Source: Clostridiales bacterium (GTDB taxonomy: Bacteria > Bacillota > Clostridia > Christensenellales > Borkfalkiaceae). Taken from it: a DNA stretch of 64,000 nt. Positions 48,841 through 58,738 of the stretch are shown here, in pieces. The translations under genes and the position numbers were made by a program. How positions within the stretch are numbered: position 1 is the stretch's first letter; every line of letters begins with the position of its first letter. Below the pieces are notes generated by a model. That model worked only from the letters and a program-made list of their open reading frames with translations, was not told the origin of the DNA and ran no database searches. The stretch is taken from NCBI GenBank assembly GCA_015069605.1, contig SVII01000004.1, forward strand, positions 1-64,000, read 5' to 3'.

Positions 48841-49854
48841 TTCAGCCTCCAACTGATTGATTTCTTGTTCTTTTTCTATTGCCGTTACGCCGTCCGCCGT
48901 TTCGTCGATATAATCAAAGAAATGTTCGCGATCGCCGAAATCGGGATTGGTGGCAATACGTTCGTACGTGATGAAATATTTTTTACCCTTGATCGTATAA
49001 TAATTGACGAACTGTTCGCAAATAAACAACATATACGACGTGGGAACGGTAATCAAAAGCGAGCTGCCAAACGTACAAGCCGCCGCCGCTACGTTGATGA
49101 CAATCACAATGTACACCGTAATGAGATACGTTGCAAAAATTTTGGCTCTTTGTTTCTTTTCGCGATTATCCGCATAACGGAACGCTTCGTGCAATTTTTT
49201 ATTATCCGCTACCATTGCAGGCATCCAACGCCCCGTAAACGTAAGTTTCGTCGTTTGACAAAGCGCGCCTACGGTGCTTGCAAAAAACAAACCGATTAGT
49301 ATGGGCATTGTCGCGATACACAGCAAACAAAGCACCAACGTTGCGACGTCCAACAAAAAAACCACGGGAACATATACAAGCGAATATCGCGTTGCTTTGC
49401 CGAGATTTGCGATAAACGATGTAAAGAAAGGCGTTTGCGAATACGTCGTCATTTTGTCGTTGAGGATACTGCCTACTGCAAAATGGCTGAGCGTATTGAC
49501 AAAACGTTGCAACAAATAAACGATAACGCAACCCAATACCATCAAAAGTAATTTCGTTGTCATGGACGCAATATACGTCAACATATCGTGAAGCGCACCG
49601 CTTGCGCCAAAAATTTTATCTCTAACCTCCAACAATGCTTCCGTGTTCATAGAAAGAAACGCGCGAGCAAATTCCTGTAAATGTGCAACTAAGCGTTGAA
49701 ACTGTACACTTTGCCCTATGTCAATGAGTTCGGGGAGAATAAAGGCTACGCAAAGCGCCGTCGCCACCACCGTTACTACGACTTTATATATCAATAAGCG
49801 ATAAACGTTTTTAAAGTTTTCCGACAAAAGACGTAAACTGTTACGAAAACGCAT
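47122..49854 (-). CDS. Fused ORF: polytopic membrane domain (about 338 aa) plus phosphoglucomutase/phosphomannomutase (about 572 aa)
   Basis: N-terminal half has multiple hydrophobic helices. C-terminal half begins MNYRKNYQTWLND and carries GTAGMRGVIGYGMNMMN, TASHNPKEYNGYKVYG, GTDPDSDRLGVA, RPSGTEPKLKIY. Confidence 0.88.
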   Translation of the reverse strand: MRFRNSLRLLSENFKNVYRLLIYKVVVTVVATALCVAFILPELIDIGQSVQFQRLVAHLQEFARAFLSMNTEALLEVRDKIFGASGALHDMLTYIASMTTKLLLMVLGCVIVYLLQRFVNTLSHFAVGSILNDKMTTYSQTPFFTSFIANLGKATRYSLVYVPVVFLLDVATLVLCLLCIATMPILIGLFFASTVGALCQTTKLTFTGRWMPAMVADNKKLHEAFRYADNREKKQRAKIFATYLITVYIVIVINVAAAACTFGSSLLITVPTSYMLFICEQFVNYYTIKGKKYFITYERIATNPDFGDREHFFDYIDETADGVTAIEKEQEINQLEAEMNYRKNYQTWLNDSRLCEEGKKELESIATNEKEQEYRFGGELEFGTAGMRGVIGYGMNMMNIYTVMRATQGLAEWIKTLSAEEQAKGVVISYDTRRKSQEFAKVSAGVLAKNGIKAYLFDDVHPVPMLSYAVRYLGTIAGVMITASHNPKEYNGYKVYGADGAQMSPEDTEKVVSYINKIEDYLSVSALEESPLILPVPAKLDEDYIAELSKLTLSKEAVEKCGADLKLVYTPVHGSGFVPVTTILKKLGINTTIVEAQTTKDTEFSTVKVPNPEYKETLSMGIALANEINADVVFGTDPDSDRLGVAIKDEQGEFVALSGNQVGILLLDYILTRLSESGEMPVNAAVVKSFVTTGMAKALCDDYGVTLYETPVGFKFIGEKIKQWEKDNKHTYVFGFEESCGYLRGTHARDKDAVVASMLCAEMVCYYTYIGKSVYGRLQEIYAKYGYVLDKNVSIQYSGLNAMKEMNAVVDGLKTLKVDEFAGIKVQAIRDYSAAKRTDANGNVGEIDVPKCNCVYYELEGGSFVCVRPSGTEPKLKIYYSLKAKDESAANEKLTELQAAVAELLEKAKQ

Positions 49855-49874
49855 AAATCAAACCTCTCTTTTTA

Positions 49875-50693
49875 TCAATAGTATCTTACATCCTTACGTT
49901 CGATGCCGTCGCGCTCAAAATATGCAATTTCCATACGCACACAGTACACCATTAAAAGCACCGCGTACAGCACCGCTGTCAACACGACGAAGACTGCTGA
50001 CGAAGGCATAAACGTTGCGCAAACGGAAATTAACGCTTCCGTTGCGAACAAGAATATAATCTGTCCAATTAAAATTTTCCATTTAATCGGATCGACCAGC
50101 TGATAGGAATAATGCAACGCTTCAATGGGTTTAAAACCCGTGATCTGCATACACGGCAACCAAAGATAGATTGTGGTTAAGATATAGATTAATACCACGT
50201 GCATTCCTACGTACACCAAACCTCCCAATACATAGGCAACGACAACCGCGGTAATCCGCGTGATAAAGAACAAAAGCGCGGACAAGATTAAACACCATAC
50301 TTCATATAAAGCAATCAAAATCACCGTGAAAATTGCCGTGGAAATGATATTGTCGTTGACTTTCGCAAAAATCCCATTGAACGTACGCTTCCCGATACGC
50401 ATATGCTTATCCAAAAGTGCCAACATCATCGCCACACAAAATACAGTGCAAATAATCCCCAAAAGCCCGAATACGATCGATTGCCAAGAAGCGAAATTTA
50501 ACACCGAAATCGCGCGAAACAAATGCTCAAAATGCATTTCCTTGACGTTGCCTTCAAAAAGCGTTTCAAAAACGCATTGAATGGATTCGCTATCCGTAGA
50601 AAACGTCAAGAATAATGCCGGCAAAATCGCAAGCGAAAAAATATATAAGAAGTTTTTTAAAATATATTTACCGGATTGTGCTGTATACTTCAT
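49875..50693 (-). CDS. Multi-pass membrane protein of unknown function
   Basis: About 272 aa with repeated hydrophobic helices, adjacent to the membrane-PGM fusion ORF; start MKYTAQSGKY preferred. Confidence 0.7.
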   Translation of the reverse strand: MKYTAQSGKYILKNFLYIFSLAILPALFLTFSTDSESIQCVFETLFEGNVKEMHFEHLFRAISVLNFASWQSIVFGLLGIICTVFCVAMMLALLDKHMRIGKRTFNGIFAKVNDNIISTAIFTVILIALYEVWCLILSALLFFITRITAVVVAYVLGGLVYVGMHVVLIYILTTIYLWLPCMQITGFKPIEALHYSYQLVDPIKWKILIGQIIFLFATEALISVCATFMPSSAVFVVLTAVLYAVLLMVYCVRMEIAYFERDGIERKDVRYY

Positions 50694-50758
50694 ACTATAC
50701 TCCTCTGTTTGTATTATAACACAAAAAAAATAAGCTGTAAAGTGTTTTCCAAAAAAAA

Positions 50759-50796
50759 GAAGTCCGTTCGGCGGATTTTTCCCACCGACAGACCTC
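50759..50796 (-). terminator. Terminator downstream of SDR gene
   Basis: Long GC-containing hairpin (gaagtccgttcggcgg / ccaccgacagacctc) followed by T run on the minus strand. Confidence 0.65.
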
Positions 50797-50816
50797 GTCA
50801 CATCTCTATCCTTTCT

Positions 50817-51623
50817 TTAAAACGCGTCTTTGGTAATCTTGCTCCAACGCTTTGCGATAAAGCGCAACCGCCACGACGTAGGCATCCAGCACGTTCCGAA
50901 ACGCATCATTTTATTCCAAAACCCAACAATCACTTTGCCCTTGTTTTTGCGAACAGCTTTTATAGACGCTTCCGCTACGTCTTCTGGCGTTTTGGCGGCT
51001 AATTTCCCCCAAAGCCCCTGCCCTTTGATTTGTTCTTTAACGTCATCGCGCGTGGGCATTGCGCCAGGCAAAATCGCCGTCACCGAAACATTCTTACCTC
51101 GCATTTCTTCGCGCAACGCCACCGAAAAGGAAGTGAGCGCACCTTTCGTTGCGCTGTAAATAGCAAAATACGGCATCGGGTAAATCCCCGAAACACTAGA
51201 AACGTTAATGATTTCTAATTGTTCCGCTTTGTTTGCGATGGCGAAACGGCAAAGCGAAACAGCCGCCTCAAAATTCACGCGACATTGAAAAGCAATCTTC
51301 TCCTCCGTATATTCCGTAAGGCCCTTTTGAATGTCCGCGCCCGCTACGTTGACAAGCATAGAAAGTTTAATTCCTTCAGCCTCGATTTTTGACGTCATTT
51401 GCGCACGGTTTCTTTCCTCCGTTAAATCCGCCTCAAAAATTAACGTCTGTACCGATGGGAACATACTGGCGAGTTCCCCCTTTAACGCCAACAGTTTTTT
51501 CTCGCTTCTACCTGTCAAAAGCAGTGTATAGCCACGTTTGGCAAGCGCATATACAAACGCTTTTCCTAATCCTCCGCAGGCGCCCGTAATTAAGGCATAT
51601 TTTTTCGTCTTTTGTTCTTTCAT
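50817..51623 (-). CDS. SDR-family NAD(P)-dependent oxidoreductase
   Basis: ALITGACGGLGKAFVYALAKRG, NVAGAD, YSATKGALTSFSVALREE. Confidence 0.9.
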   Translation of the reverse strand: MKEQKTKKYALITGACGGLGKAFVYALAKRGYTLLLTGRSEKKLLALKGELASMFPSVQTLIFEADLTEERNRAQMTSKIEAEGIKLSMLVNVAGADIQKGLTEYTEEKIAFQCRVNFEAAVSLCRFAIANKAEQLEIINVSSVSGIYPMPYFAIYSATKGALTSFSVALREEMRGKNVSVTAILPGAMPTRDDVKEQIKGQGLWGKLAAKTPEDVAEASIKAVRKNKGKVIVGFWNKMMRFGTCWMPTSWRLRFIAKRWSKITKDAF

Positions 51624-51624
51624 A

Positions 51625-52506
51625 TTAACTCCATAACGTATCTAAGTCAAACCCAAAGGCCTGCACCACTTCCACGTGCTCGGAAAGTGCCATATCTTGC
51701 GGTTTGACAATGCCTTTGCCGTTGCTATCTAAATCATACCCAAATTTTTTATACGCATACCAAACAAGATGCGCGCATTGCGAAAACTTAATTTCCTTTT
51801 CATTAAACTTCTTAGACAAAATTCCCACGGTGAAACGATAGGGCAAGCCTTGCATATTGTTCACCGCAAAATCCACGATTTGCGCTTTCGTTTCCTCATC
51901 CACTTTTGGACGTAACACTAAAAAGTTGGCAAGATCGCAAAAACTTTCCGCATAGAATAATTGACTTTTTGAACCCGGTCCAACCGATTCGATAATCGTG
52001 CCGTTAGCTCCGTCCACAACCATTGCTGCATGGCCATACCGCCACCAGGATACGTGCGTCGTTGAAGAAACGATAATATCCCCATCTCGCAAGGGCGCAA
52101 GCGTCGTAAATCCGTCAATCTCATCAATATAAGTAAACGGATTGAAACGACGGCAAGTGATGTTGTATTCCCTAAACAAATTCGCCTGTATTTCTAACGC
52201 TTTATTGTAATCTTTTTTTGTCCGCACGTCGTCAATGGCAAGTTTGGTCATGCCCGTTTGATAATATAACGTTTCATATTCCTTATCCGTCAGTTCGTCT
52301 TTAATAAGCAACGGCATAATATCCACCTTTTCATAATCGGGCGACCAAAATTCCCACGTACTTTTTACATACCAAACACCGATTTGCAACACGCCCAAAA
52401 CGCAACCAACAAATATCAAAACGGCAAGACAAATCGCAAGCCAACGACGGCGTAGTTTCCCTTTCGGCGTTTTCACGTTTTCTTCATTCCCTACGTTTTC
52501 TTCCAT
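51625..52506 (-). CDS. Membrane-anchored permuted papain-like/NlpC-P60-type (YiiX/YaeF-like) hydrolase
   Basis: Single N-terminal TM; GDIIVSSTTHVSWWRYGHAAMVVDG and KFSQCAHLVWYAYKKFG suggest the permuted His/Cys catalytic arrangement. Confidence 0.6.
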   Translation of the reverse strand: MEENVGNEENVKTPKGKLRRRWLAICLAVLIFVGCVLGVLQIGVWYVKSTWEFWSPDYEKVDIMPLLIKDELTDKEYETLYYQTGMTKLAIDDVRTKKDYNKALEIQANLFREYNITCRRFNPFTYIDEIDGFTTLAPLRDGDIIVSSTTHVSWWRYGHAAMVVDGANGTIIESVGPGSKSQLFYAESFCDLANFLVLRPKVDEETKAQIVDFAVNNMQGLPYRFTVGILSKKFNEKEIKFSQCAHLVWYAYKKFGYDLDSNGKGIVKPQDMALSEHVEVVQAFGFDLDTLWS

Positions 52507-52516
52507 ATACGCTCCG

Positions 52517-53197
52517 TTATTTATTTTCGCCGTAATCGCGCGCGCCAAAAATCGTCGAGCCCAAGCGCACTACGTTGCTGCCTTCTTCCACACAAAGTTT
52601 ATAATCCCCACTCATGCCCATAGAAAGATATTCTATCTCTGTCGATTGTGTTTTTGCCCATTCGTACAAACGACGCATTTTTTGCACCAAAGTACGCAAC
52701 GTCGGTTCGTCTTGTATATCGGGCAACATTGCCATAAACCCTTTGATTTTTAAACCTTCCGTTTTTGAAAGTCTTTCAAAAACTGCCTTGGCATCCTCGT
52801 AAGCATACCCGCCTTTTGTTTCCTCGTTCCCGATATTAATCTGCAGTAAAACGTTGGAAACAATCCCTTTTTTGATAGATTGTTTGGCGATTTCCTCCGC
52901 TAAATCATCACGATCACAGGAATGGTATAATTCCACTTTCCCAATCAAATATTTGACTTTATTTGTCTGTAAATGCCCGATAAAATGTCGAGAACAAGGC
53001 AATAGAAAATCGTTTTTATCGCGAAATTCCTGCGGTTTATTTTCCGCGACGGCATCTACTCCTGCCGCAATCGCTTCGTTGATGTGTTCCACCGTTTGTG
53101 TTTTCGTTGCCGCCACCAACAAAACTTTCTCTTGAAAGGAATTTCTTTGGGAAAGCTCTGTCTTGATTTCTTGTACCCGTTGCGTGATTGTTAGCAT
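52517..53197 (-). CDS. YggS-family pyridoxal-phosphate-homeostasis protein
   Basis: LLVAATKTQTVEHINEAIAAGVDAVAENKPQEFRDK; HFIGHLQTNKVKYL; SMGMSGDYKLCVEEGSNVVRLGSTIFG. Confidence 0.92.
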   Translation of the reverse strand: MLTITQRVQEIKTELSQRNSFQEKVLLVAATKTQTVEHINEAIAAGVDAVAENKPQEFRDKNDFLLPCSRHFIGHLQTNKVKYLIGKVELYHSCDRDDLAEEIAKQSIKKGIVSNVLLQINIGNEETKGGYAYEDAKAVFERLSKTEGLKIKGFMAMLPDIQDEPTLRTLVQKMRRLYEWAKTQSTEIEYLSMGMSGDYKLCVEEGSNVVRLGSTIFGARDYGENK

Positions 53198-53377
53198 AAT
53201 TTTTCTCCTTATTCTTTATTTAGTATAATCGATTGACCTTGTTTTGTCAATCTACGCGAAGAAAAAGTAAAAAAAATTTCAAAATTTTCAAAATTTTTTA
53301 CATTTACCACTTGATTTTTCTTGATTTATGACTTATAATCTATATAGAAAATTTTGATAGGGGTATCGGTTTTTTAA

Positions 53378-54235
53378 ATGAATACAGAAGAATTAAAGAC
53401 ATTTATTTATTTATCGAAAGTTAAAAACTTTACACTATGCGCAGAACAGCTGTTTATCGCACAATCTACGGTTACTAATCGTATCAGTGAACTGGAAAAA
53501 GAAATTGGTAGAAAACTGTTCAACCGTGGTTCGAAAGCGGTTGCTTTGACGGAAGCAGGCGAGATTTTCTTGCGTTATGCAGAACGCATCTTGGAGTTAC
53601 AGGACACGTCCATCGAAGAAATGAACGCTCTGTCTAGCCACAGTAGAAAATTTAGCATCGGCGCAATTAATGCTACGTACGAAGTGTACGTAAAACCTTT
53701 GGTGGACGAGTGCTTGAAAAATAACCATATCACTTCCATCAAAGTTACCTTGGGGCATTCTTTGGACCTAATCCAGCAGTTGCAGGATAATATGTTGGAT
53801 ATGGTATTCTCCGCAATCCCCTTAAAACGCAACGGTTATGCTTGCGACATTTATGACACCGACCGCGTGGCGCTTGTCGGTAAAAAAGGTTGTAACGAAT
53901 TCCCCGACGGGATTACAAAAGAACAGTTTGCGAAGCTCCCCTACCTTATGTGTGACTTTACGTTAAGCGACGCGGGCATGTTTATTCGTTCCCTCTTCCC
54001 TAAAAATCGTATTTTCCGTTTAGAAGTGGATAATTCCTCTAAACTCATTCCTTATTTGGAAAACGGAATCGGGTATTCTTTCCTGCCTTATAAATTAGTG
54101 AAGGATAAATTAGACAACGGTACGTTGGAAGAAATCTCCTTGAAAGATTTCAGTGCTCCTAGCGTAAATACGTACTTGATTTACAGACAAAATTACGACG
54201 TAAAACGTTTCTTGGAAAATAAATTTGACGATTAA
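53378..54235 (+). CDS. LysR-family transcriptional regulator
   Basis: MNTEELKTFIYLSKVKNFTLCAEQLFIAQSTVTNRISELEKEIGRKLFNRGSKAVALTEAG. Confidence 0.92.
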   Translation: MNTEELKTFIYLSKVKNFTLCAEQLFIAQSTVTNRISELEKEIGRKLFNRGSKAVALTEAGEIFLRYAERILELQDTSIEEMNALSSHSRKFSIGAINATYEVYVKPLVDECLKNNHITSIKVTLGHSLDLIQQLQDNMLDMVFSAIPLKRNGYACDIYDTDRVALVGKKGCNEFPDGITKEQFAKLPYLMCDFTLSDAGMFIRSLFPKNRIFRLEVDNSSKLIPYLENGIGYSFLPYKLVKDKLDNGTLEEISLKDFSAPSVNTYLIYRQNYDVKRFLENKFDD

Positions 54236-54247
54236 TTTGTATATATT

Positions 54248-54276
54248 ACGGACGCGACTTTGATAGACGCGTCCGT
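54248..54276 (+). terminator. Terminator of LysR gene
   Basis: ACGGACGCG-N11-CGCGTCCGT then TTTCTTTTT. Confidence 0.82.
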
Positions 54277-54300
54277 TTCTTTTTGTCTTTTCTACAAAAG

Positions 54301-54326
54301 AGAGCCTTAACTTTCGCCAAGGCTCT
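54301..54326. terminator. Terminator between LysR gene and Ig-repeat lipoprotein
   Basis: AGAGCCTT-N10-AAGGCTCT with T-rich flanks on both sides. Confidence 0.75.
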
Positions 54327-54340
54327 TTTTTTATTAGACG

Positions 54341-57300
54341 TTACATATTAAAATATCCAACCAAAATACCAATACCACCCATGTTGATTGCAAGGTGATC
54401 GTATTTATTGCTCGTAAATTCACCAAACAGTTGTTGCGTTGCCACGTTTGCCATATCATTTTGAAGATATGCCAAACCTCCACCGCTAAACGTTACAAGC
54501 CCATCAGAATTAGCTGCAAGCGCACAGATATTATCGCCGACGCTAAACGTGATAGGAGCTTTAGATCCCGCTTGCACAAGCGCGCCCATATACATTAACA
54601 TTTGCGTTCGAATCGCGCTCGTTTCCAATCTGTCGAGTTTCGACGTACTATATTCGATATAGTTCTGCGTATATATGTCCGTTGCACCTGCTATACCGTC
54701 CGTATTCAACGAAACCGCGACCATATTTACTTTGCCGTCGCTTGCACGTTTAAACGTCTTTTGGAAATAGTTGCGTAATAATGCGTCCGTTAGCATTAAC
54801 GCCTTTACCTCACTCGAAGCGCCAACGGTTGCAAACCATTGTTCACCGCCCGTTACCCAGCTTTCCATCTCACAATTTTCATGGATATATACGTAAGGAA
54901 TCATAAGTTCGTTCGTATCTTCGTCCGTGTCCTCGTTCATGATGATCAACGGACCGCCCGCACGTTTCATATGGCAATTATCCAACGTATTGATCGTATC
55001 CGAATGGATATACATTGCGTTTTGGAATCCGTCGTATGCTTTCGCTCTCGTGTAATTCACTACTGTATCGTCACGCGAGAAGAAGGAAATAAAGCAAGTA
55101 TGCGCACGTACGTTGTCAACGTTTGCTTTCACGTCTTTCACTTTCAAGAAAATCAAGCCGCCGCCATATACGGGGTTGTCCGCACAAGTAACGTTAGAGG
55201 TCGTCGAATCGTCGGTAAGGAGCTGATAAATCGCCGAGTTGCCCTTAACCGCCAAGCTGTCGAATGAAAACGATTCGTCTGCGTCTTCTTTCGTAGCATC
55301 CACACCGCGCACTTCGAGAATGGAAACGTTAGAGAAATCCTCCTCGTAGTAGGTATCCGCGTCCGTAGCAAGCGTAACACCATTTGGCTCAAACGATGCA
55401 ACCAAAGGCAAACCCGACGCGTCGAGATTGAAGAAGTTGCCGTGAATTTCAAACGTTTCGCCTTCGTTCATCCAATATTCAAAAATCCCCCATTCGCCGT
55501 CGTAGGTATTCCAGATATAACTTCTAGAAAGAGGCCCACCCATGCTTGCGGGAACTTCTTCGGGTGCACATACTACCGTCTGTCCTTCTGCGTTGGTGTA
55601 TTTGTATTTTACGTTGTACGTATCAGGCAACGTATAATAGAAACTTTCGGGAATAGAGTCCTTCGTAATCATCGTATCCTGATGCAATACGATTGCGTTG
55701 GGACGAACGTCCGTTAAACCGAGAGCTGCTTTAATCTTATTCCAATCTGTTCTTGTGCTTTGTTCCAAAACGCAAAGCTGTTTAGAGTCGGTAATATTGA
55801 AGCCGTCTGTGATTTTAATTTCACATTCTACGGGCTGCATATCAATCGAAGCTTCGTAATCGAAAACTTCGGGATCAGGCATAACGGAAATCTTGAAGTT
55901 GTAACCGATTGCCCTACCATCTTCCGCGAATTTATATTCGTTCTTGTGGCTGTATTCCGTTACGTAGTTGACTTCGTTATAAGAATAACGATAAATATTT
56001 TTATCCGTAGCGTCCTGCGTTTTTGTCATTTCCACGTATTCGCTATCAATCTTAATATAGATTGTGGATTGCGCTTTAAATGAAGCAAGCGTACCACCTT
56101 GCCATTCATCCGTTTCCTCATCATAATAAAGAAGCTGGTCGAGAATAGGCAAGAATTTAAACGCGTTGTCGTCACCTACAAGATAATCTTGCACGTCGTT
56201 TTTAAAGAACGTACCTTCAAAGTTTGCGCTGTTCACGTCGTTCGTCGTGTTGGCAACCGAGGTATTATACTGTACCATCGCAGTGGGCAGTTGATAACCA
56301 TCTACCGTGGGCATTGCTTCCGCTACCGTAACGGTAAATTCTCCCGATACCTTTTGACGGCCATTATCATATTCCACCATTACCTTTCTTACACCAGATT
56401 TTGTACTGATGTCGTTAAGATTGTTCGTAACGTCCGTCCACACGTCTTCAAATACGTAGAATTTAACGCTGTAAAGGAAATGCGTACCGTCTTCTTGCAA
56501 AAGTTTGATAATCTGGGGTTCACCGTACGCGTATGTTCCCGTTGCAACAATACCCGTAAAATTCACGATTGAACTAAACGCAAGTTTTTCAGGCGCACCG
56601 CTAATCGTCAAACTCTTCAATACGTTGCGCACCGTGAGTTTGATTTGTGCCGTTTTGCCTTCATACGTGACGTTGACGTCCTTTTCACCAAGCCCTTGCA
56701 CTGCGTTTGCATAATCTATCGTCGCAGATGCGGTTACGTCTTTCGTTGCGCCCGATTTATAGTTTGCAGTTACCACCAAACCGTCAAAGGTAAGGTTTGT
56801 TGCGAATACGTCGCATTCAAACGCCGTCGCGCCGCCTACTGTGATACTTTGCAATACGTCTTTTACCGTTACCGTAAACGTTGCATAAGCCAAACCATAC
56901 ACTACTTTTACCGTCTTTTCACCAAGCGTTTTCGTCAATGTGTTGAGGTCGGTAATTTCCGTTTCGCCTTCATAGAATTTCACAGCGGATACGTCTACGG
57001 TTTGTTCTTCACCATAGGTAGGCGTAGCTGTGATTTTTAAGTTTTTAACGCTGACCGTATCACCAAAATCGTATTCGGTTGTTACAGAAGTCGTATCCAA
57101 AACAATCGCTGTCGCGGGGTTATTTACTTGAATGATAAATTCTCCCGTTTGCCCTTTATAACTGATCGTCAAAACAACGTTGCTTTCACCCATTTGAGAA
57201 ACTTTTGTAATCGTATTGTAGTCGGTAACTTCTTTCGTTCCGAGATATACTTTAACTTCGTTTTCCGCAAAATCGGCGAATGCGATCGTGCCATTCAAAT

Positions 57301-58651
57301 CTTCAAAACCTTCTTTATACGTTGCCGTAATCGCAAGCCCGTCCATAGAAACGCTTTCCCCTGCGGTGTACACCGTTTTCGTGGGCGCGGTTACTTCGAG
57401 ATTTTCAATATCCGATTCGCCGGCTACCATAACGGTAAACGTAGCACTCTTGCCGCCATACGTAACGGTAATCACTTTACTGCCTGCAAACGCCGTAAGG
57501 CCTGCCCAATCTTCTTGTGTAAACGTTTCATTGTTAAAGCTGCACACCACGCCTTCGCTTGCAAGCGTCAACGCTTTTTGTACGGTCGTATCCGTTTCAT
57601 CCGCATACGTTACGTTGATCACGATATTCGAGAAATCCGCAAACGAAACCTCCGCCCCTGCGTTAAATTCCAACGATACGCTTTCCGTATTCAACGAGAT
57701 TGCAGCAACATAGTTGCTGACAACAACGTCAAACGTAGCGGAAAATCCTTCGTATTTTACGGTAACCGTTTTTGTCCCAACCGTTTCCGTCAATACGCTA
57801 AAATCCGTAAGAGCCGTTTCACCTACGTAATATTGTACGTTTTCAAGCATTACTTCCTGTGTCGAACCATCTTTATGGCTTGCTGACACTTTTAATTTAC
57901 TGAAATCTACCGTTTCGCCAACTTCATAATTCGTTTCCAACTTTGTCGTGTCAACTGAGATGGCAACGATTGGATTGGTAACCGTAATCGTCAAGAAGTT
58001 GGTAGATCTTACCGTTTTATAGGCAACACGAACAATTTTCGTGCCTGCCGTTTCCGTCAATTTGGAAAGGTTGCCCGTGATATCTTCTTCACCCATATAA
58101 ATTTTTACGTCTTCCGAATCCAAAGGTACGTTAACGGGATCGCCTTTATCGTACGTTGCCGTAATCGTAAGACCGTTCAAACTGATCTCGTCACCCACTT
58201 CGTATTCCAAAGCAACCGATCCGTATGCAAGCGTTACACTTTGCAATTTTGCTGTTTCGTCTACGTTACCGCCGCCGTTTGCATACACGGTGATCTCAAA
58301 TCTTTCGGTGTAATCAGACGAATATTTGATTAAAATGACCTTTTTACCTGCTGTTTCCGTTAATTTAGAGAGGTTGTTTGTGATTTCTTCTTGTTGTGTA
58401 TCGCTTGTCCAAAGATAAATTTTTACTTTGTCCAAAGGAATTTCTTCACGGGAATCATCCGTAAACGCCGCGTACATTTTCAATCCGCTGAAATCTACCT
58501 CTTCACCTACGTAATATTCCAAATCAATCGTCGTACCATCTACGATAAAATCGTTCATCTTGTACGAACCGCAAGCGGCGGAGAACAGGGATACACCCAT
58601 CGTCGCAAGCAAGGAAGCTACTGACAAAATTACTTTGTTTTGTTTCTTCAT
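54341..58651 (-). CDS. Very large lipoprotein with multiple tandem bacterial Ig-like (Big_3-type) domains
   Basis: Lipoprotein signal KKQNKVILSVASLLATMGVSLFSAACGS; roughly eight diverged units of the form VxYxxGExVxxxxLxITATYxxG...LTETxGxKxVxVxYxGxxATFxVxV. Start taken at MKKQNKV. Confidence 0.8.
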   Translation of the reverse strand: MKKQNKVILSVASLLATMGVSLFSAACGSYKMNDFIVDGTTIDLEYYVGEEVDFSGLKMYAAFTDDSREEIPLDKVKIYLWTSDTQQEEITNNLSKLTETAGKKVILIKYSSDYTERFEITVYANGGGNVDETAKLQSVTLAYGSVALEYEVGDEISLNGLTITATYDKGDPVNVPLDSEDVKIYMGEEDITGNLSKLTETAGTKIVRVAYKTVRSTNFLTITVTNPIVAISVDTTKLETNYEVGETVDFSKLKVSASHKDGSTQEVMLENVQYYVGETALTDFSVLTETVGTKTVTVKYEGFSATFDVVVSNYVAAISLNTESVSLEFNAGAEVSFADFSNIVINVTYADETDTTVQKALTLASEGVVCSFNNETFTQEDWAGLTAFAGSKVITVTYGGKSATFTVMVAGESDIENLEVTAPTKTVYTAGESVSMDGLAITATYKEGFEDLNGTIAFADFAENEVKVYLGTKEVTDYNTITKVSQMGESNVVLTISYKGQTGEFIIQVNNPATAIVLDTTSVTTEYDFGDTVSVKNLKITATPTYGEEQTVDVSAVKFYEGETEITDLNTLTKTLGEKTVKVVYGLAYATFTVTVKDVLQSITVGGATAFECDVFATNLTFDGLVVTANYKSGATKDVTASATIDYANAVQGLGEKDVNVTYEGKTAQIKLTVRNVLKSLTISGAPEKLAFSSIVNFTGIVATGTYAYGEPQIIKLLQEDGTHFLYSVKFYVFEDVWTDVTNNLNDISTKSGVRKVMVEYDNGRQKVSGEFTVTVAEAMPTVDGYQLPTAMVQYNTSVANTTNDVNSANFEGTFFKNDVQDYLVGDDNAFKFLPILDQLLYYDEETDEWQGGTLASFKAQSTIYIKIDSEYVEMTKTQDATDKNIYRYSYNEVNYVTEYSHKNEYKFAEDGRAIGYNFKISVMPDPEVFDYEASIDMQPVECEIKITDGFNITDSKQLCVLEQSTRTDWNKIKAALGLTDVRPNAIVLHQDTMITKDSIPESFYYTLPDTYNVKYKYTNAEGQTVVCAPEEVPASMGGPLSRSYIWNTYDGEWGIFEYWMNEGETFEIHGNFFNLDASGLPLVASFEPNGVTLATDADTYYEEDFSNVSILEVRGVDATKEDADESFSFDSLAVKGNSAIYQLLTDDSTTSNVTCADNPVYGGGLIFLKVKDVKANVDNVRAHTCFISFFSRDDTVVNYTRAKAYDGFQNAMYIHSDTINTLDNCHMKRAGGPLIIMNEDTDEDTNELMIPYVYIHENCEMESWVTGGEQWFATVGASSEVKALMLTDALLRNYFQKTFKRASDGKVNMVAVSLNTDGIAGATDIYTQNYIEYSTSKLDRLETSAIRTQMLMYMGALVQAGSKAPITFSVGDNICALAANSDGLVTFSGGGLAYLQNDMANVATQQLFGEFTSNKYDHLAINMGGIGILVGYFNM

Positions 58652-58738
58652 TTTTTTCTCCTCTTTATGCAATAAGTTTATAACGACAAACAGTCTTACA
58701 ACCGAAACCGTTTGATTTTTGTCATTTGTACCAGCGAA

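Noticed and set aside
54341-58651. Tandem DNA repeats or CRISPR-like periodicity in the large lipoprotein gene
   Set aside because: Repetition is at the protein-fold level (about 75-90 aa diverged Ig-like units); no near-identical short direct repeats with regular spacers.
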